Shown here: one piece after another, positions 9,557 through 18,296 of the stretch
Layout of the letters: every line of letters begins with the position of its first letter
How positions within the stretch are numbered: position 1 is the stretch's first letter
Assembly (NCBI RefSeq): GCF_030150205.1
Contig: NZ_JASLGT010000026.1
Coordinates: 62,001 to 126,000, forward strand
Direction of reading: 5' to 3'
Length of the DNA: 64,000 nt
Origin: Niabella sp.
GTDB lineage: Bacteria > Bacteroidota > Bacteroidia > Chitinophagales > Chitinophagaceae
Position numbers and translations under genes: made by a program
Notes under the pieces: model-generated
Told to the model about the DNA's origin: nothing
Database searches by the model: none
Seen by the model: only the letters and a program-made list of their open reading frames with translations

Positions 9557-9904
9557 ATGGCTATAAAAATAACAGAAGAGTGTATTAATTGCGGAGCCTG
9601 CGAGCCGGAGTGTCCGAACAATGCTATTTATGAGGGTGGGGTGGAATGGACCATCTCCGATGGGAATACGGTAACCGGCGAATTTAAACTGTTTAGTGGA
9701 AATGTGGTGGACGCCCACTTTAAAAATGCGCCCATCAGTGACGATACCTATTATATTGTTCCCGATAAATGCACCGAATGCCAGGGCTTTCATGAAGAGC
9801 CGCAGTGTGCTTCGGTTTGCCCGGTAGATTGCTGTGTTCCGGACGAAATGTACCAGGAAACAGTAGAAGAATTGCTGGCAAAAAAAGAAAAACTACACTT
9901 ATAA
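9557..9904 (+). CDS. 2[4Fe-4S] ferredoxin
   Basis: A 115-residue ferredoxin with two cluster-binding motifs: CINCGACEPECP at residues 9-20 and CTECQGFHEEPQCASVCP in the second half. The wider spacing (C-x2-C-x8-C-x3-C) in the second motif is the Alvin/Azotobacter-type arrangement. Between them is an insertion of about 50 residues. It would carry low-potential electrons in the cytoplasm. The true start is the ATG at 9557; upstream in-frame sequence overlaps the divergent acyl-CoA reductase gene and is not coding. A functional link to that enzyme is possible but inferred only from position. Confidence 0.92.
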   Translation: MAIKITEECINCGACEPECPNNAIYEGGVEWTISDGNTVTGEFKLFSGNVVDAHFKNAPISDDTYYIVPDKCTECQGFHEEPQCASVCPVDCCVPDEMYQETVEELLAKKEKLHL

Positions 9905-9927
9905 TCATCAATAGAATGCAGTAGCAG

Positions 9928-9957
9928 GAGCGCGGGTTCCGCGTTTCTTGTTTTTTT
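9928..9957 (+). terminator. Probable intrinsic terminator of the ferredoxin gene
   Basis: The stem CGCGG-GTT-CCGCG, extendable by wobble pairs, is followed by TTTC, TTG and a seven-T run, ending just before ddl. It could also act as a leader attenuator for ddl. Confidence 0.6.
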
Positions 9958-9966
9958 AAAGGTAAT

Positions 9967-10950
9967 ATGAAGAAAACGATCGCGTTGGTAACAGGAGGGC
10001 TTTCCGGGGAATCGGTGATTTCCTATAAAAGTGCCGCTACTATTGAAAAGAACCTCGACCGTAATAAGTACGAGGTATATGTAATAGACATCAATCCGGA
10101 AGGATGGTTTTATACGGACCGTGCGGGGCAGAAAACCCCGGTTGTAAAAGACGATTTTTCAATTGTTGAAAACGGGCAAAAGATCCGGTTTGATGCCGTG
10201 CTGATCGGGATGCATGGCACACCCGGGGAAGACGGGAAGCTGCAGGGATATTTTGATATGCTGGGTATTCCCTACACCGGTTGCGATGCGGCCAGTTCCG
10301 CCATTACGTTTAATAAACGGTATGCCGTGGCGGTAGCCAAAATGGCAGGCATCGGCGTGGCCAACTCGTTGCACCTGTTTGCGCATACACCGGTACCTGC
10401 GAAAACGATACTGGAACAGATAAAGCTTCCGGTATTTGTAAAACCCAATAACGGGGGATCCAGCATCGGGATGAGCAAAGTAGCGGAGGCTGCGGACCTG
10501 GAAGCTGCTATAGCAAAAGCATTTCAGGAAGACCGGCAGGTACTGGTAGAGGAAATGATTACCGGCCGCGAATTTACGGTGGGCGTATACAAGGCAAAGG
10601 GTGCCATCCATGTGCTTCCGCTTACCGAGGTGAAGGCGCACGACGGTCAGTCGTTTTTTGATTTTGAAGCCAAGTATGAAGGGAAATCTACCGAGGTAAC
10701 CCCCGCTGTGGTGGAGGAAGCGATCGCCGAAAAAATACGGACCGCAGCGCGGAAAGTATACGAGGTGTTTAATTGCGGAGGCGTGATCCGGATCGATTTT
10801 ATTTATAACGAAGCGGAAGGCCGGCCCTATATGCTGGAGGTAAATACCATTCCCGGGCAAAGTGCTGCCAGTATTGTGCCACAGCAGGTGGCCGCTGCAG
10901 GAGGCAGCCTGACCGATTTTTACAGTCTTCTTGTTGAGGAGTGCTTTTAA
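9967..10950 (+). CDS. ddl: D-alanine--D-alanine ligase
   Basis: A 327-residue ATP-grasp ligase that joins two D-alanines for peptidoglycan. Visible are the N-terminal TGGLSGESVISYKSA, the ATP-grasp segments FVKPNNGGSSIGMSKV and EEMITGREFTVGV, and the C-terminal metal-binding IRIDFIYNE and MLEVNTIPG. In the first motif the usual Glu-(His/Arg) pair is Glu-Ser, a small change. The length is typical for Ddl of the B type. The PASTA-domain gene lies 174 bases downstream in the same direction, which keeps two envelope genes together. Confidence 0.94.
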   Translation: MKKTIALVTGGLSGESVISYKSAATIEKNLDRNKYEVYVIDINPEGWFYTDRAGQKTPVVKDDFSIVENGQKIRFDAVLIGMHGTPGEDGKLQGYFDMLGIPYTGCDAASSAITFNKRYAVAVAKMAGIGVANSLHLFAHTPVPAKTILEQIKLPVFVKPNNGGSSIGMSKVAEAADLEAAIAKAFQEDRQVLVEEMITGREFTVGVYKAKGAIHVLPLTEVKAHDGQSFFDFEAKYEGKSTEVTPAVVEEAIAEKIRTAARKVYEVFNCGGVIRIDFIYNEAEGRPYMLEVNTIPGQSAASIVPQQVAAAGGSLTDFYSLLVEECF

Positions 10951-11124
10951 AGTTCAGCATTATGTAAAAATCCGGTTTTACGCTCAATTCATTTCCATAT
11001 TCTCATATTTCCACATTTTTCACATTTTCACATTTCCACATTTCCACATTTTCACATTTTCAAATTCCCCAATTGCCTGAGCTGATAGCTGAATTATCCT
11101 ATATTTACCAAGAATAATCAATAC
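10951..11124 (+). repeat. 8-bp word array (CACATTTT/CACATTTC) between ddl and the PASTA gene
   Basis: Around 10990-11070 the sequence repeats CACATTTT, CACATTTC and CAAATTCC with a clean period of 8. Only the pyrimidine-rich orientation is present here; no opposed partner is obvious within the gap. Confidence 0.75.
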
Positions 11125-11964
11125 ATGTTTCAGTTTTTAACAAGAAGACCACTTTGGGTAAACATACTGGCAGGGATTGTGCTGGCGCTGGTGATTTTTT
11201 CGATCGTAATTCTTTCACTGGGCTGGCTTACGCATCACAATGATGCGAAGACCGTACCGCCATTGCTGGGTAAAACCCTGGCCCAGGCGGAAAAAATACT
11301 GGCGGATGCCGGCTTTGACCTGGTGGTGCAGGACAGCATCTTTAATGATACACTGAAACCCCTGCAGATCGTGCGCCAGGTGCCGGACGAATATGAAGTG
11401 GTGAAATCCAACAGGACCGTATACCTTACGATTAACCGGGCAGAACCTCCGCTGGTGGAAATGCCCAATATTGTGGGATACAGTTTGAGAAGCGCCGAAT
11501 TTACCCTGAACAATATGGGGCTGAAGCTGGGCGATACGACCTTTAAACCCGATTTTGCAAAAAATACGGTGTTGCAGCAACTCTTCAACGGGGTTTCTAT
11601 TCAGCCGGGAGCCAAAATAAGACAGGGTTCCCGGGTAGACCTGGTGATCGGTAGTGGACTGGGCACCTCATTCCTGGTACCCAACCTGGTCGGACTTACC
11701 TATGCAGAAGCAAAAGCCCTGCTGGATGGGAAAGGGCTTGGGATTGGATCGGTGATTCCTGCTGCCGGTGTAACGGATACCGCTGCTGCGTTTATATATC
11801 GTCAGAACCCCGAACGTTTTGATGTGGATGGCAATGCACGGTCGATCCGTCCGGGACAGATCGTAGATGTATGGCTGAGCCTGGAACGTCCTGTGGTAGA
11901 TTCTACCGGTGGGGGAAGCAGGGGCGATTCCTTACAAAAAGATACACCTGCCACGCAGGAATAA
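11125..11964 (+). CDS. Membrane-anchored PASTA-domain protein
   Basis: A 279-residue protein with one N-terminal transmembrane helix (about 13-35) and three PASTA repeats outside the membrane (about 44-110, 113-180 and 183-255). Each begins with the characteristic PxLxGxxxxxA pattern, for example VPPLLGKTLAQAE, MPNIVGYSLRSAE and VPNLVGLTYAEAK. PASTA domains bind peptidoglycan fragments or beta-lactams in kinases and penicillin-binding proteins. Here neither a kinase nor a transpeptidase domain is attached. Placement right after ddl supports a cell-wall role. The last 25 residues are hydrophilic and low in complexity. Confidence 0.88.
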   Translation: MFQFLTRRPLWVNILAGIVLALVIFSIVILSLGWLTHHNDAKTVPPLLGKTLAQAEKILADAGFDLVVQDSIFNDTLKPLQIVRQVPDEYEVVKSNRTVYLTINRAEPPLVEMPNIVGYSLRSAEFTLNNMGLKLGDTTFKPDFAKNTVLQQLFNGVSIQPGAKIRQGSRVDLVIGSGLGTSFLVPNLVGLTYAEAKALLDGKGLGIGSVIPAAGVTDTAAAFIYRQNPERFDVDGNARSIRPGQIVDVWLSLERPVVDSTGGGSRGDSLQKDTPATQE

Positions 11965-11987
11965 GATTACGTTTAAAATACAAAAAT

Positions 11988-12296
11988 ATGAATACGATTA
12001 CTGTTCAGGAGCTTAAAAAAAGAATCGACAATGGTGAAAAAATCAACCTGATCGATGTAAGAGAGCCGGCAGAGTACGAAGAATACAATATTGGGGGAAA
12101 GCTGATTCCGCTGGGAAATATCCAGAATATGGAAATAGATGAGCTGGAGCCGTTGAAAGAAGAGGAAGTGATCATTCACTGCCGCAGCGGAAAGCGCAGT
12201 GCAGCCGCCTGCCTGTTACTGGATTCTGTGGGCTTTAAAAATACGGTAAATGTAGAAGGGGGCGTGCTGGCCTGGCAGGATGCATTTGGGCAATAG
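11988..12296 (+). CDS. Rhodanese-like domain protein
   Basis: A 102-residue single rhodanese domain that would carry a persulfide on Cys in the loop CRSGKRS (Cys64 region). The N-terminal ITVQELKKRIDNGEKINLID and VREPAEYEEYNIGG are typical. The start is the ATG at 11988, just downstream of the PASTA gene stop; longer in-frame extension overlaps that gene. Cytoplasmic sulfur transfer is the general family role, the partner is unknown. It ends at a bidirectional terminator. Confidence 0.88.
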   Translation: MNTITVQELKKRIDNGEKINLIDVREPAEYEEYNIGGKLIPLGNIQNMEIDELEPLKEEEVIIHCRSGKRSAAACLLLDSVGFKNTVNVEGGVLAWQDAFGQ

Positions 12297-12322
12297 GCCA
12301 TGTGCTTTTACCAAATTAAAAA

Positions 12323-12350
12323 TAAAAAAGTGCCCGGAGGCACTTTTTTT
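12323..12350. terminator. Bidirectional intrinsic terminator
   Basis: AAAAAAGTGCC-CGGA-GGCACTTTTTTT forms a stem flanked by A-run and T-run, so it can end both the rhodanese transcript (plus) and the convergent gene at 12358-13011 (minus). Confidence 0.85.
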
Positions 12351-12357
12351 TATAGGA

Positions 12358-13011
12358 TCACTTTTTGCTTTTATCGTAAGGGATCAGCCGGTATCCCGAT
12401 TCGGGAAGATCGAATTTTGACATGGGCACGGCCCCAAAATCGATATTCGACACGGTATTGGTTACTGTTGTTTTGCCGTCTGTGGCTTCATATTCCATTA
12501 CCAGACCGGGAAGGTTTTTATTCATGAACAGGAATTCTGTATTTACCGGAACCAGTTCCTTTGTAAAATAAACAGTAAAAGTAGTTCCATCGCCCAGTTT
12601 GCCCACGGCCTTCTGGCAGTTATAGTTGGCAATGGTCTTAAATTCGTTTTCGATGGAATAGGTAATGCTCTCGTACTTTTTGTTATGGTCTTTCCAGTCC
12701 GCAGGAGTCAGCTGCTTCATAAACTTTTGTTCACCATAACTGGTCAATATGGTAGCGCTGCCGGTTTTCCCTTCAAAAATAACGGATTGTGTACCCAGGG
12801 AGCTGATCATATCAGATCGCCCGGCATTTCCTTTCAGGTAAGTAACGCTGGTGGCCCCGTCCATCATATCTGCCTTGCCGGGCTTACTGCTGTTGGTATT
12901 GATCACAATATCGTAATAAATCGTAGCCTCAGTCAGTTTCTTCTGCCCCCAAATTGCGGTACTAAACAAGATTCCCGTCAATATTGTTAAAGCTGTTTTT
13001 TTCATTTCCAT
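12358..13011 (-). CDS. Secreted protein of unknown function (GLPGLI/DUF4412-like)
   Basis: A 217-residue exported protein: a signal peptide (TALTILTGILFSTAIWGQ) is followed by a beta-rich domain. Segments such as ATIYYDIVINT, NYNCQKAVGKL and LPGLVMEYEA recall the Bacteroidota families called DUF4412 and GLPGLI, whose function is not established. Either the Met at 13011 or that at 13005 may be the start. It is transcribed alone towards the rhodanese gene and shares its terminator. I assign no role beyond the periplasm or outer membrane. Confidence 0.78.
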   Translation of the reverse strand: MEMKKTALTILTGILFSTAIWGQKKLTEATIYYDIVINTNSSKPGKADMMDGATSVTYLKGNAGRSDMISSLGTQSVIFEGKTGSATILTSYGEQKFMKQLTPADWKDHNKKYESITYSIENEFKTIANYNCQKAVGKLGDGTTFTVYFTKELVPVNTEFLFMNKNLPGLVMEYEATDGKTTVTNTVSNIDFGAVPMSKFDLPESGYRLIPYDKSKK

Positions 13012-13207
13012 TCAATGCATTGTACAGACGAGCCAAATTAAGGAAATGGTTGCGTACGAAAAAATAGAATATCTGTTGATCCTCCAGGAGGAAATGGGGC
13101 GGGGTAGCGTACCGGAATTTCCGGGAATCAAAAGTGATGCTATTTGAAGCACTCTTTTCCCGCAAATTCATCATTTTATCTTAATTTCGGCGAAAATAAA
13201 ATAGGTA

Positions 13208-14848
13208 ATGGCCGAGAAGATATTAATGCCCCGTTTGAGTGATACCATGACTGAAGGAGTTATCGCAGATTGGCATAAAAAAGTAGGAGATCCCGTTAAA
13301 AAAGGCGATTTGCTGGCGGAGATTGAAACGGATAAAGCCACTATGGAGCTGGAAAGCTATAAAGATGGAGTGATCCTCCACCTGGGTGGCCCCAAAGGAA
13401 GTAAGCTACAGGTAGATGATCTGTTAGCAATAGTGGGTGAGGCTGGTGAAGATATTTCCGGTCTGGTAGGCGGAAACGGCAGCAGTGCCGCTCCGGCTGC
13501 AAAAAGCGCTGCCCCTGCAGCTGAGGCGCCCAAAGAGGCTCCGAAGGAACCGCAGGCAGCTGCAGCACCGGCCCTGGACGTATCAAAAATGGAAGAAGTA
13601 GTGTTGATGCCCCGTTTGAGCGATACCATGACCGAAGGCGTGATCGCCAGCTGGGCAAAAAACATAGGAGATCCTGTTAAAAAAGGAGATCTGCTGGCAG
13701 AGATCGAAACGGATAAAGCCACCATGGAGCTGGAAAGCTATAAGAATGGCACTTTGCTTTACCAGGGTGCTGCAAAAGGAGAAAAGATCCAGGTGAACGA
13801 CCTGCTTTGTATTATTGGAGATGCCGGTAAAGTGGATGTAAATGCGATCGTGGCTGCTGTAAAAGGCGGTGGTGCAGCCCCTGCGGCAGCTGGCGGAAAC
13901 GAAGCGGCAACAGCAACGGCTGAAGCCCCGGCCGCTCCGGAAGTGGAAGCGGCTCCGGTGGCATCGGGCGATGGCCGTATAAAAGCCTCTCCCCTCGCAA
14001 AAAAACTGGCGGCTGAAAAAGGTGTGGATCTCAATCGTGTAAAAGGAAGCGGCGACAACGGAAGGATCATTAAATCCGATATAGATAATTACCAGCCTGC
14101 AGCGGCCCAACCGGCGGCTTCATCACCGGCAACTGCCCCCGCTGTGGCAGCAGCTCCGGCAGGTCAGGAAAGCTTTGAAGATGTACCGGTTTCCCAGATG
14201 CGTAAAACCATCAGCCGCCGTCTTTCTGAAGTAAAATTCTCCGCACCGGAGTTTTACCTCACTATGGAGATCAATATGGACAAGGCGGTAGCCAGCCGTG
14301 CCCAGCTGAATGAAATTTCGGCGAATAAAATTTCTTTTAACGACATGGTACTGAAAGCCTGTGCCGTGGCGCTGAAAAAACATCCGGCCATCAACAGCAG
14401 CTGGATGGGCGAATCTATCCGGGTAAACCATCATGTAAGCATCGGGGTAGCCGTGGCAGTAGAAGATGGCTTACTTGTTCCGGTGGTACGTTTCGCCGAT
14501 ACCAAATCACTTTCGCAGATCGCAGGAGAAGTAAAAGACTTTGCGCAACGGGCAAAGAACAAAAAACTGCAGCCCTCAGACTGGGAAGGCAATACCTTTA
14601 CCATCTCCAACCTGGGGATGTTTGGTATTGAAGAATTTACCGCCATCATTAATCCTCCGGCCTCCTGTATCCTGGCTGTGGGCGCCATCAATGAAGTGCC
14701 GGTTGTGAAAAACGGACAGATCGGGATTGGCAATATTATGAAGGTAACCCTCACCTGTGATCACCGGGTAGTAGACGGTGCCACCGGTGCCGCCTTCCTG
14801 CAAACCCTGAAGCAGCTATTGGAAGAGCCGCTCCGGATGCTGGTTTAA
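13208..14848 (+). CDS. pdhC: Pyruvate dehydrogenase complex E2, dihydrolipoamide acetyltransferase
   Basis: A 546-residue E2 with two lipoyl domains, a peripheral-subunit-binding domain and a catalytic core. Each lipoyl domain has the lipoylation motif ETDKATMELESY, with target Lys at about 43 and 170; the two domains are almost identical, which makes a direct repeat in the DNA (about 13215-13365 and 13596-13746). Alanine/proline linkers separate them. The binding domain (about 256-292) includes SPLAKKLAAEKGVDLNRVKG, and the core ends with the active-site DHRVVDGATGA. E1 and E3 genes are not next to it. Acetyl groups are passed from pyruvate to CoA. Confidence 0.95.
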   Translation: MAEKILMPRLSDTMTEGVIADWHKKVGDPVKKGDLLAEIETDKATMELESYKDGVILHLGGPKGSKLQVDDLLAIVGEAGEDISGLVGGNGSSAAPAAKSAAPAAEAPKEAPKEPQAAAAPALDVSKMEEVVLMPRLSDTMTEGVIASWAKNIGDPVKKGDLLAEIETDKATMELESYKNGTLLYQGAAKGEKIQVNDLLCIIGDAGKVDVNAIVAAVKGGGAAPAAAGGNEAATATAEAPAAPEVEAAPVASGDGRIKASPLAKKLAAEKGVDLNRVKGSGDNGRIIKSDIDNYQPAAAQPAASSPATAPAVAAAPAGQESFEDVPVSQMRKTISRRLSEVKFSAPEFYLTMEINMDKAVASRAQLNEISANKISFNDMVLKACAVALKKHPAINSSWMGESIRVNHHVSIGVAVAVEDGLLVPVVRFADTKSLSQIAGEVKDFAQRAKNKKLQPSDWEGNTFTISNLGMFGIEEFTAIINPPASCILAVGAINEVPVVKNGQIGIGNIMKVTLTCDHRVVDGATGAAFLQTLKQLLEEPLRMLV

Positions 14849-14874
14849 GTAAAAAATGACCATCAAATAAATAA

Positions 14875-14907
14875 AACAGGCTGCAACCTTTGAAGGGGCA
14901 GCCTGTT
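14875..14907 (+). terminator. Hairpin after pdhC, weak terminator candidate
   Basis: A 10-bp perfect stem AACAGGCTGC/GCAGCCTGTT closes a 13-base loop. No T-run follows, so it may end transcription poorly or serve as an RNA-processing signal between pdhC and the next gene. Confidence 0.5.
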
Positions 14908-14916
14908 CTATTATCT

Positions 14917-14924
14917 GGAGGAGG
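14917..14924 (+). promoter_or_regulatory. Canonical Shine-Dalgarno for the CoA-binding protein gene
   Basis: GGAGGAGG lies 8 bases before the ATG at 14933. Strong Shine-Dalgarno sites are uncommon in this window, so this decides the start and stands out. Confidence 0.7.
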
Positions 14925-14932
14925 AAAAACGT

Positions 14933-15295
14933 ATGAGCAAGAAAACAGTTGTACTTGGAGCATCCGAAAACCCGGCACGTTACAGCAATATGGCTGTTAA
15001 ACGCCTGCGGGCGCACGGGCATGAAGTAGTGGCCATTGGCAAACAGGCAGGACAGATCGGCGATGTAACCATTCAGAAAGAGCAGACCGGTGAAGCCGGT
15101 GTGGATACCGTAACGGTTTACCTGAATCCTGCGCACCAGCAGCAATATGAAGACTATATCCTGAAATTGCATCCCCGGAGGATCATTTTTAACCCGGGTG
15201 CTGAAAATGAAGCGCTGGCACAAAAGGTAAAGGCGCAGGGAATTGAGCCGGTAGAAGCCTGTACCCTGGTTTTGTTGACAACCAATCAATTTTAA
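14933..15295 (+). CDS. CoA-binding domain protein (CoA_binding_2 family)
   Basis: A 120-residue Rossmann-like protein of the YccU/CoA-binding type. It opens with KKTVVLGASENPARYSNMA, the nucleotide-binding loop of this family, and ends with a conserved C-terminal half (RRIIFNPGAENEALA, VEACTLVLL). Members bind CoA or a related nucleotide and have no settled role. The start is fixed by a strong Shine-Dalgarno. It is followed 18 bases later by the YceI gene and may be co-transcribed with it. Confidence 0.85.
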   Translation: MSKKTVVLGASENPARYSNMAVKRLRAHGHEVVAIGKQAGQIGDVTIQKEQTGEAGVDTVTVYLNPAHQQQYEDYILKLHPRRIIFNPGAENEALAQKVKAQGIEPVEACTLVLLTTNQF

Positions 15296-15313
15296 CTATA
15301 AAATCTGAAAGCG

Positions 15314-15853
15314 ATGAGAAAAATGATGGTATTGCTGATTACGGCGGCTGTTTTCCATAGCGTGCTGCTGGCACAGCCACTGAAACCGGTGGAAGCGGAA
15401 AGTAAAGTTGGGTTTGTGATCAAGAATATGGGCGTTGATGTGGACGGAACCTTTCAGGGATTAAAAGGGTTGGTACATGTTAATGCTGCAGATTGGAGCA
15501 AGAGCTCCTTTGATGTAACGGTGGATGTGAATACGATCAATACCAATATTCAGCGGCGTGACAATCACCTGAAGCAGGCCGATTTTTTTGATGCGGCACA
15601 ATACCCGGAGATCCGTATTCAATCGACCCGGATCCTTCCCAAGCAGGGAAATGTTTACTATGCGGAGGCAACGCTGACCATGCATGGTATTTCCAAAAGC
15701 ATCAAATTTGACTTTATAGCCAAACCCGTTGATGGGGGATATTTGCTGACCTCAAATTTTTCCTTGAACCGGCTCGATTATAAGATTGGCCGAAGCAGCA
15801 TTACCATGGCGGATAAAGTAACGGTTATGCTTTCTGTTCTTGCAAAAAAGTAG
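15314..15853 (+). CDS. YceI-family lipid-binding protein
   Basis: A 179-residue exported protein: signal peptide MRKMMVLLITAAVFHSVLLAQ, then a lipocalin-like YceI barrel. Typical segments are SKVGFVIKNMG at the start, INTNIQRRDNHLKQADFF in the middle and FSLNRLDYKIG near the end. YceI proteins bind isoprenoid or other long-chain lipids in the periplasm. The gene sits between the CoA-binding gene and a DUF4105 gene, with 18 and 9 bases to its neighbours, so a three-gene operon is likely. Confidence 0.9.
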   Translation: MRKMMVLLITAAVFHSVLLAQPLKPVEAESKVGFVIKNMGVDVDGTFQGLKGLVHVNAADWSKSSFDVTVDVNTINTNIQRRDNHLKQADFFDAAQYPEIRIQSTRILPKQGNVYYAEATLTMHGISKSIKFDFIAKPVDGGYLLTSNFSLNRLDYKIGRSSITMADKVTVMLSVLAKK

Positions 15854-15862
15854 CAGGCTTTC

Positions 15863-17038
15863 ATGCTTATGATAAAGGTATTCCTGCCCTGGCTGTTGCT
15901 GCTTTCAACAGCTTCGGGTTTGTGGGCGCAGCAGGATGCGGCGACTGATGTAAATGAAAAATACCGGATCAGTGTGCTCACCTGTGGAACCGGAGACGAA
16001 CTGTACGCCTCATTTGGTCATACAGCTGTAAGGATTATCGATAGCGTTGGAGGTACCGATATCGTATACAACTACGGCACCTTTGATTTTAACGATCCTG
16101 ACTTCTATACCAAATTTACATTGGGAAAGCTGTTGTATTTTCTGGATGCGGAAGACTATGACCGTTTTTTATACAGTTATGCCCGGGAGGGCAGGCGGGT
16201 TACCGAACAGGTGCTGCACCTGGATGCGGCCGGCAATCAAAAGATCCGGATGTTTTTACAAACAAATCTGCAGCCGGCAAACAGGGCCTACCGGTATGAT
16301 TTTCTTTTTGACAACTGTGCTACAAGAGTACGCGATATTTTTCCGGCTACCCTGGATACCGCTTTTCATTTTGGGCCGGTGCTTGGGAAAAAGCGCCTGC
16401 GTTACCGTGAGGTGATTGATCAATACCTGGCGGAAAAACCCTGGCAGCGGTTGGGTATTGATATAATATTGGGAAGCCCGGTGGACGCGCTGATGGATGA
16501 TCTTCATTCGATGTTTTTGCCGGATTATCTTTATAACGGATTGCAACATGCGCGGTACCGGGGGCAGCCGTTTGTTACCAGCCAGGTATTGCTGCAGGAG
16601 AAAGCAGCTGCGCCGGCAGCCGCCATCAATGCGCCATTCCTGGTTTTTTTACTGTTATGCCTGCTGGTACTGGCTGTTCACTTTATACCTGTGTTGAGCC
16701 CGTACCGGAAGGCGCTGAATGCTGTAATCCTTTTTATTACCGGGCTCATTGGTGTGCAATTGCTGTTTATGTGGTTTTTTACCAATCACCAGTCCTGTGC
16801 CTACAACTGGAACATTTTATGGGCGATGCCACTGAATGCTTTTATCGTTTTTACGAAGGGTAAGCGGTTGCGGAAGTACTATTTTCTTTATGCGATGGGA
16901 GGGCTTATAGCAGCACTCCTGGTGCATTTTTTGGGTGTTCAGCAATTGCCATTAAAAGAAATAGGACCGCTGTTTGCTGCGTTGCTCGTCATTTACGGGT
17001 ATGATATAAAAGATAGCATTATTGCCAATGAAACCTAG
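15863..17038 (+). CDS. DUF4105 (Lnb N-terminal-like) membrane protein
   Basis: A 391-residue protein with a signal peptide, a periplasmic DUF4105 domain (about 30-230) and four or five transmembrane helices in the C-terminal third. The domain shows the family pattern LTCGTGDELYASFGHTAVRI and later FLFDNCATRVRDIF, in which His and Cys are reminiscent of a papain-like/NlpC active site. DUF4105 is found at the N-terminus of lacto-N-biosidase LnbX and in many Bacteroidota membrane proteins; its activity is unsettled. It follows the YceI gene by 9 bases. Confidence 0.82.
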   Translation: MLMIKVFLPWLLLLSTASGLWAQQDAATDVNEKYRISVLTCGTGDELYASFGHTAVRIIDSVGGTDIVYNYGTFDFNDPDFYTKFTLGKLLYFLDAEDYDRFLYSYAREGRRVTEQVLHLDAAGNQKIRMFLQTNLQPANRAYRYDFLFDNCATRVRDIFPATLDTAFHFGPVLGKKRLRYREVIDQYLAEKPWQRLGIDIILGSPVDALMDDLHSMFLPDYLYNGLQHARYRGQPFVTSQVLLQEKAAAPAAAINAPFLVFLLLCLLVLAVHFIPVLSPYRKALNAVILFITGLIGVQLLFMWFFTNHQSCAYNWNILWAMPLNAFIVFTKGKRLRKYYFLYAMGGLIAALLVHFLGVQQLPLKEIGPLFAALLVIYGYDIKDSIIANET

Positions 17039-17188
17039 TGATGGCTATTTACGAAAGTTTCAGTTATACCGTTTGATACCGGATACCAGATCCCATGACA
17101 GATCAGCTGAAGACTGATAACTGATAACTGATTGCTGATAACTGATTGCTGATGGCTAAGGCTCTATTGACTATTGCCTGCTGCCCAT
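17039..17188 (+). repeat. 7-bp word array (CTGATAA/CTGATTG)
   Basis: From about 17104 to 17160 the words CTGAAGA, CTGATAA, CTGATTG and CTGATGG repeat with period 7. The region is between the convergent DUF4105 and fabH genes and shows no T-tailed hairpin. Confidence 0.7.
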
Positions 17189-18196
17189 TCACTTTCCCGC
17201 AGGATCATAGGCCCACTCCACCAGGGTTGCGCCCCAGGTAAAGCCGCCGCCAAAGGCTGCCAGAACGATCTTATCTCCGGTTTTTAACTGGTTTTCCCAC
17301 TCCCAAAGACAAAGCGGAATAGTGGCAGCTGTTGTATTGCCAAATTTCTGGATATTGATCATTACTTTTTCGTGGGGCAAACCGATGCGTTGAGCTGTGG
17401 CATCAATAATGCGGAGATTGGCCTGATGGGGGGCTAACCAGGCAATGTCATCGCCGGTTAACTGGTTGCGCTCCAGGAGCTGGGCACTTACCTCGGCCAT
17501 ACCGGTAACGGCAAATTTGAAAACGGTTTTTCCTTCCTGGTAGGCATAGTGCTCGCGCGCGGCAACGGTTTCAGCGCTTGCAGGGTACATGGATCCGCCG
17601 GCTTTCATGCGCAGGTACTGGGCGCCGCTTCCATCGCTTTTCAGGATGCTGTCTTTGATGCCATGACCATTCTGGCTGGGTTCCAGCAAAACAGCCCCGG
17701 CACCATCGCCAAAAATGATACAGGTAGCACGGTCGGTATAGTCGATGATGGAGCTCATCTTATCGGCCCCAACCACTACTACTTTTTTATAACGGCCGCT
17801 TTCGATAAGCGAAGTTCCCAGGGTTAACGTATATAAGAACCCGGAGCAGGCGGCAGATACATCAAAGCCCCAGGCGTTCTTTGCGCCAATTTTATCGCAA
17901 ACAAGATTCGCTGTAGCGGGGAATACCATATCCGGAGTAACGGTTGCTACAATGAGGCAATCGATCTCCATGGGGTCGATCCCTCTTTTTTCACAAAGTT
18001 GTTTTACAGCAGGCACGATCATTTCTGAGGTCCCTTTTCCTTCTCCTTTCAGGATCCGGCGTTCTGTAATGCCCGTGCGTGTGCGGATCCATTCATCAGT
18101 GGTATCTACGATCTTCTCCAGGTCAAAATTCGTTAATTTGTCTTCAGGAACATATCCGCCCACTGCCGTGATGGCTGCTGTAACTTTGTTGCTCAT
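17189..18196 (-). CDS. fabH: Beta-ketoacyl-ACP synthase III
   Basis: A 335-residue condensing enzyme that starts fatty-acid synthesis from acyl-CoA and malonyl-ACP. The Cys-His-Asn triad is visible: Cys117 in VSAACSGF, His in [11 protein letters not shown] and Asn in KFGNTTAAT. The end [13 protein letters not shown] is the usual KAS III C-terminus. The ATG at 18196 is chosen; an extension to 18253 is not homologous. A TAACTTTG -7 with TTTC at -33 precedes it. It is not beside plsX/rpmF, the common partners elsewhere. Confidence 0.95.
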   Translation of the reverse strand: MSNKVTAAITAVGGYVPEDKLTNFDLEKIVDTTDEWIRTRTGITERRILKGEGKGTSEMIVPAVKQLCEKRGIDPMEIDCLIVATVTPDMVFPATANLVCDKIGAKNAWGFDVSAACSGFLYTLTLGTSLIESGRYKKVVVVGADKMSSIIDYTDRATCIIFGDGAGAVLLEPSQNGHGIKDSILKSDGSGAQYLRMKAGGSMYPASAETVAAREHYAYQEGKTVFKFAVTGMAEVSAQLLERNQLTGDDIAWLAPHQANLRIIDATAQRIGLPHEKVMINIQKFGNTTAATIPLCLWEWENQLKTGDKIVLAAFGGGFTWGATLVEWAYDPAGK

Positions 18197-18217
18197 CTGG
18201 TAAAAAAAATTTAGCGC

Positions 18218-18249
18218 CAAAGTTAGGGTGAATGTGCGGGAATTGGAAA
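18218..18249 (-). promoter_or_regulatory. Promoter of fabH
   Basis: Minus strand: TTTC (18249-18246), 20 bases, then TAACTTTG (18225-18218), fitting the Bacteroidota TTTG-N19-21-TAnnTTTG layout, 21 bases before the ATG. Confidence 0.65.
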
Positions 18250-18296
18250 TCATAAATTAGAAATGAAAAATTTGGAATTAAATTTAAATTCGCGCC

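Noticed and set aside
13215..13746. Long direct repeat within pdhC
   Set aside because: Explained by two nearly identical lipoyl domains of the E2 protein, a normal feature.
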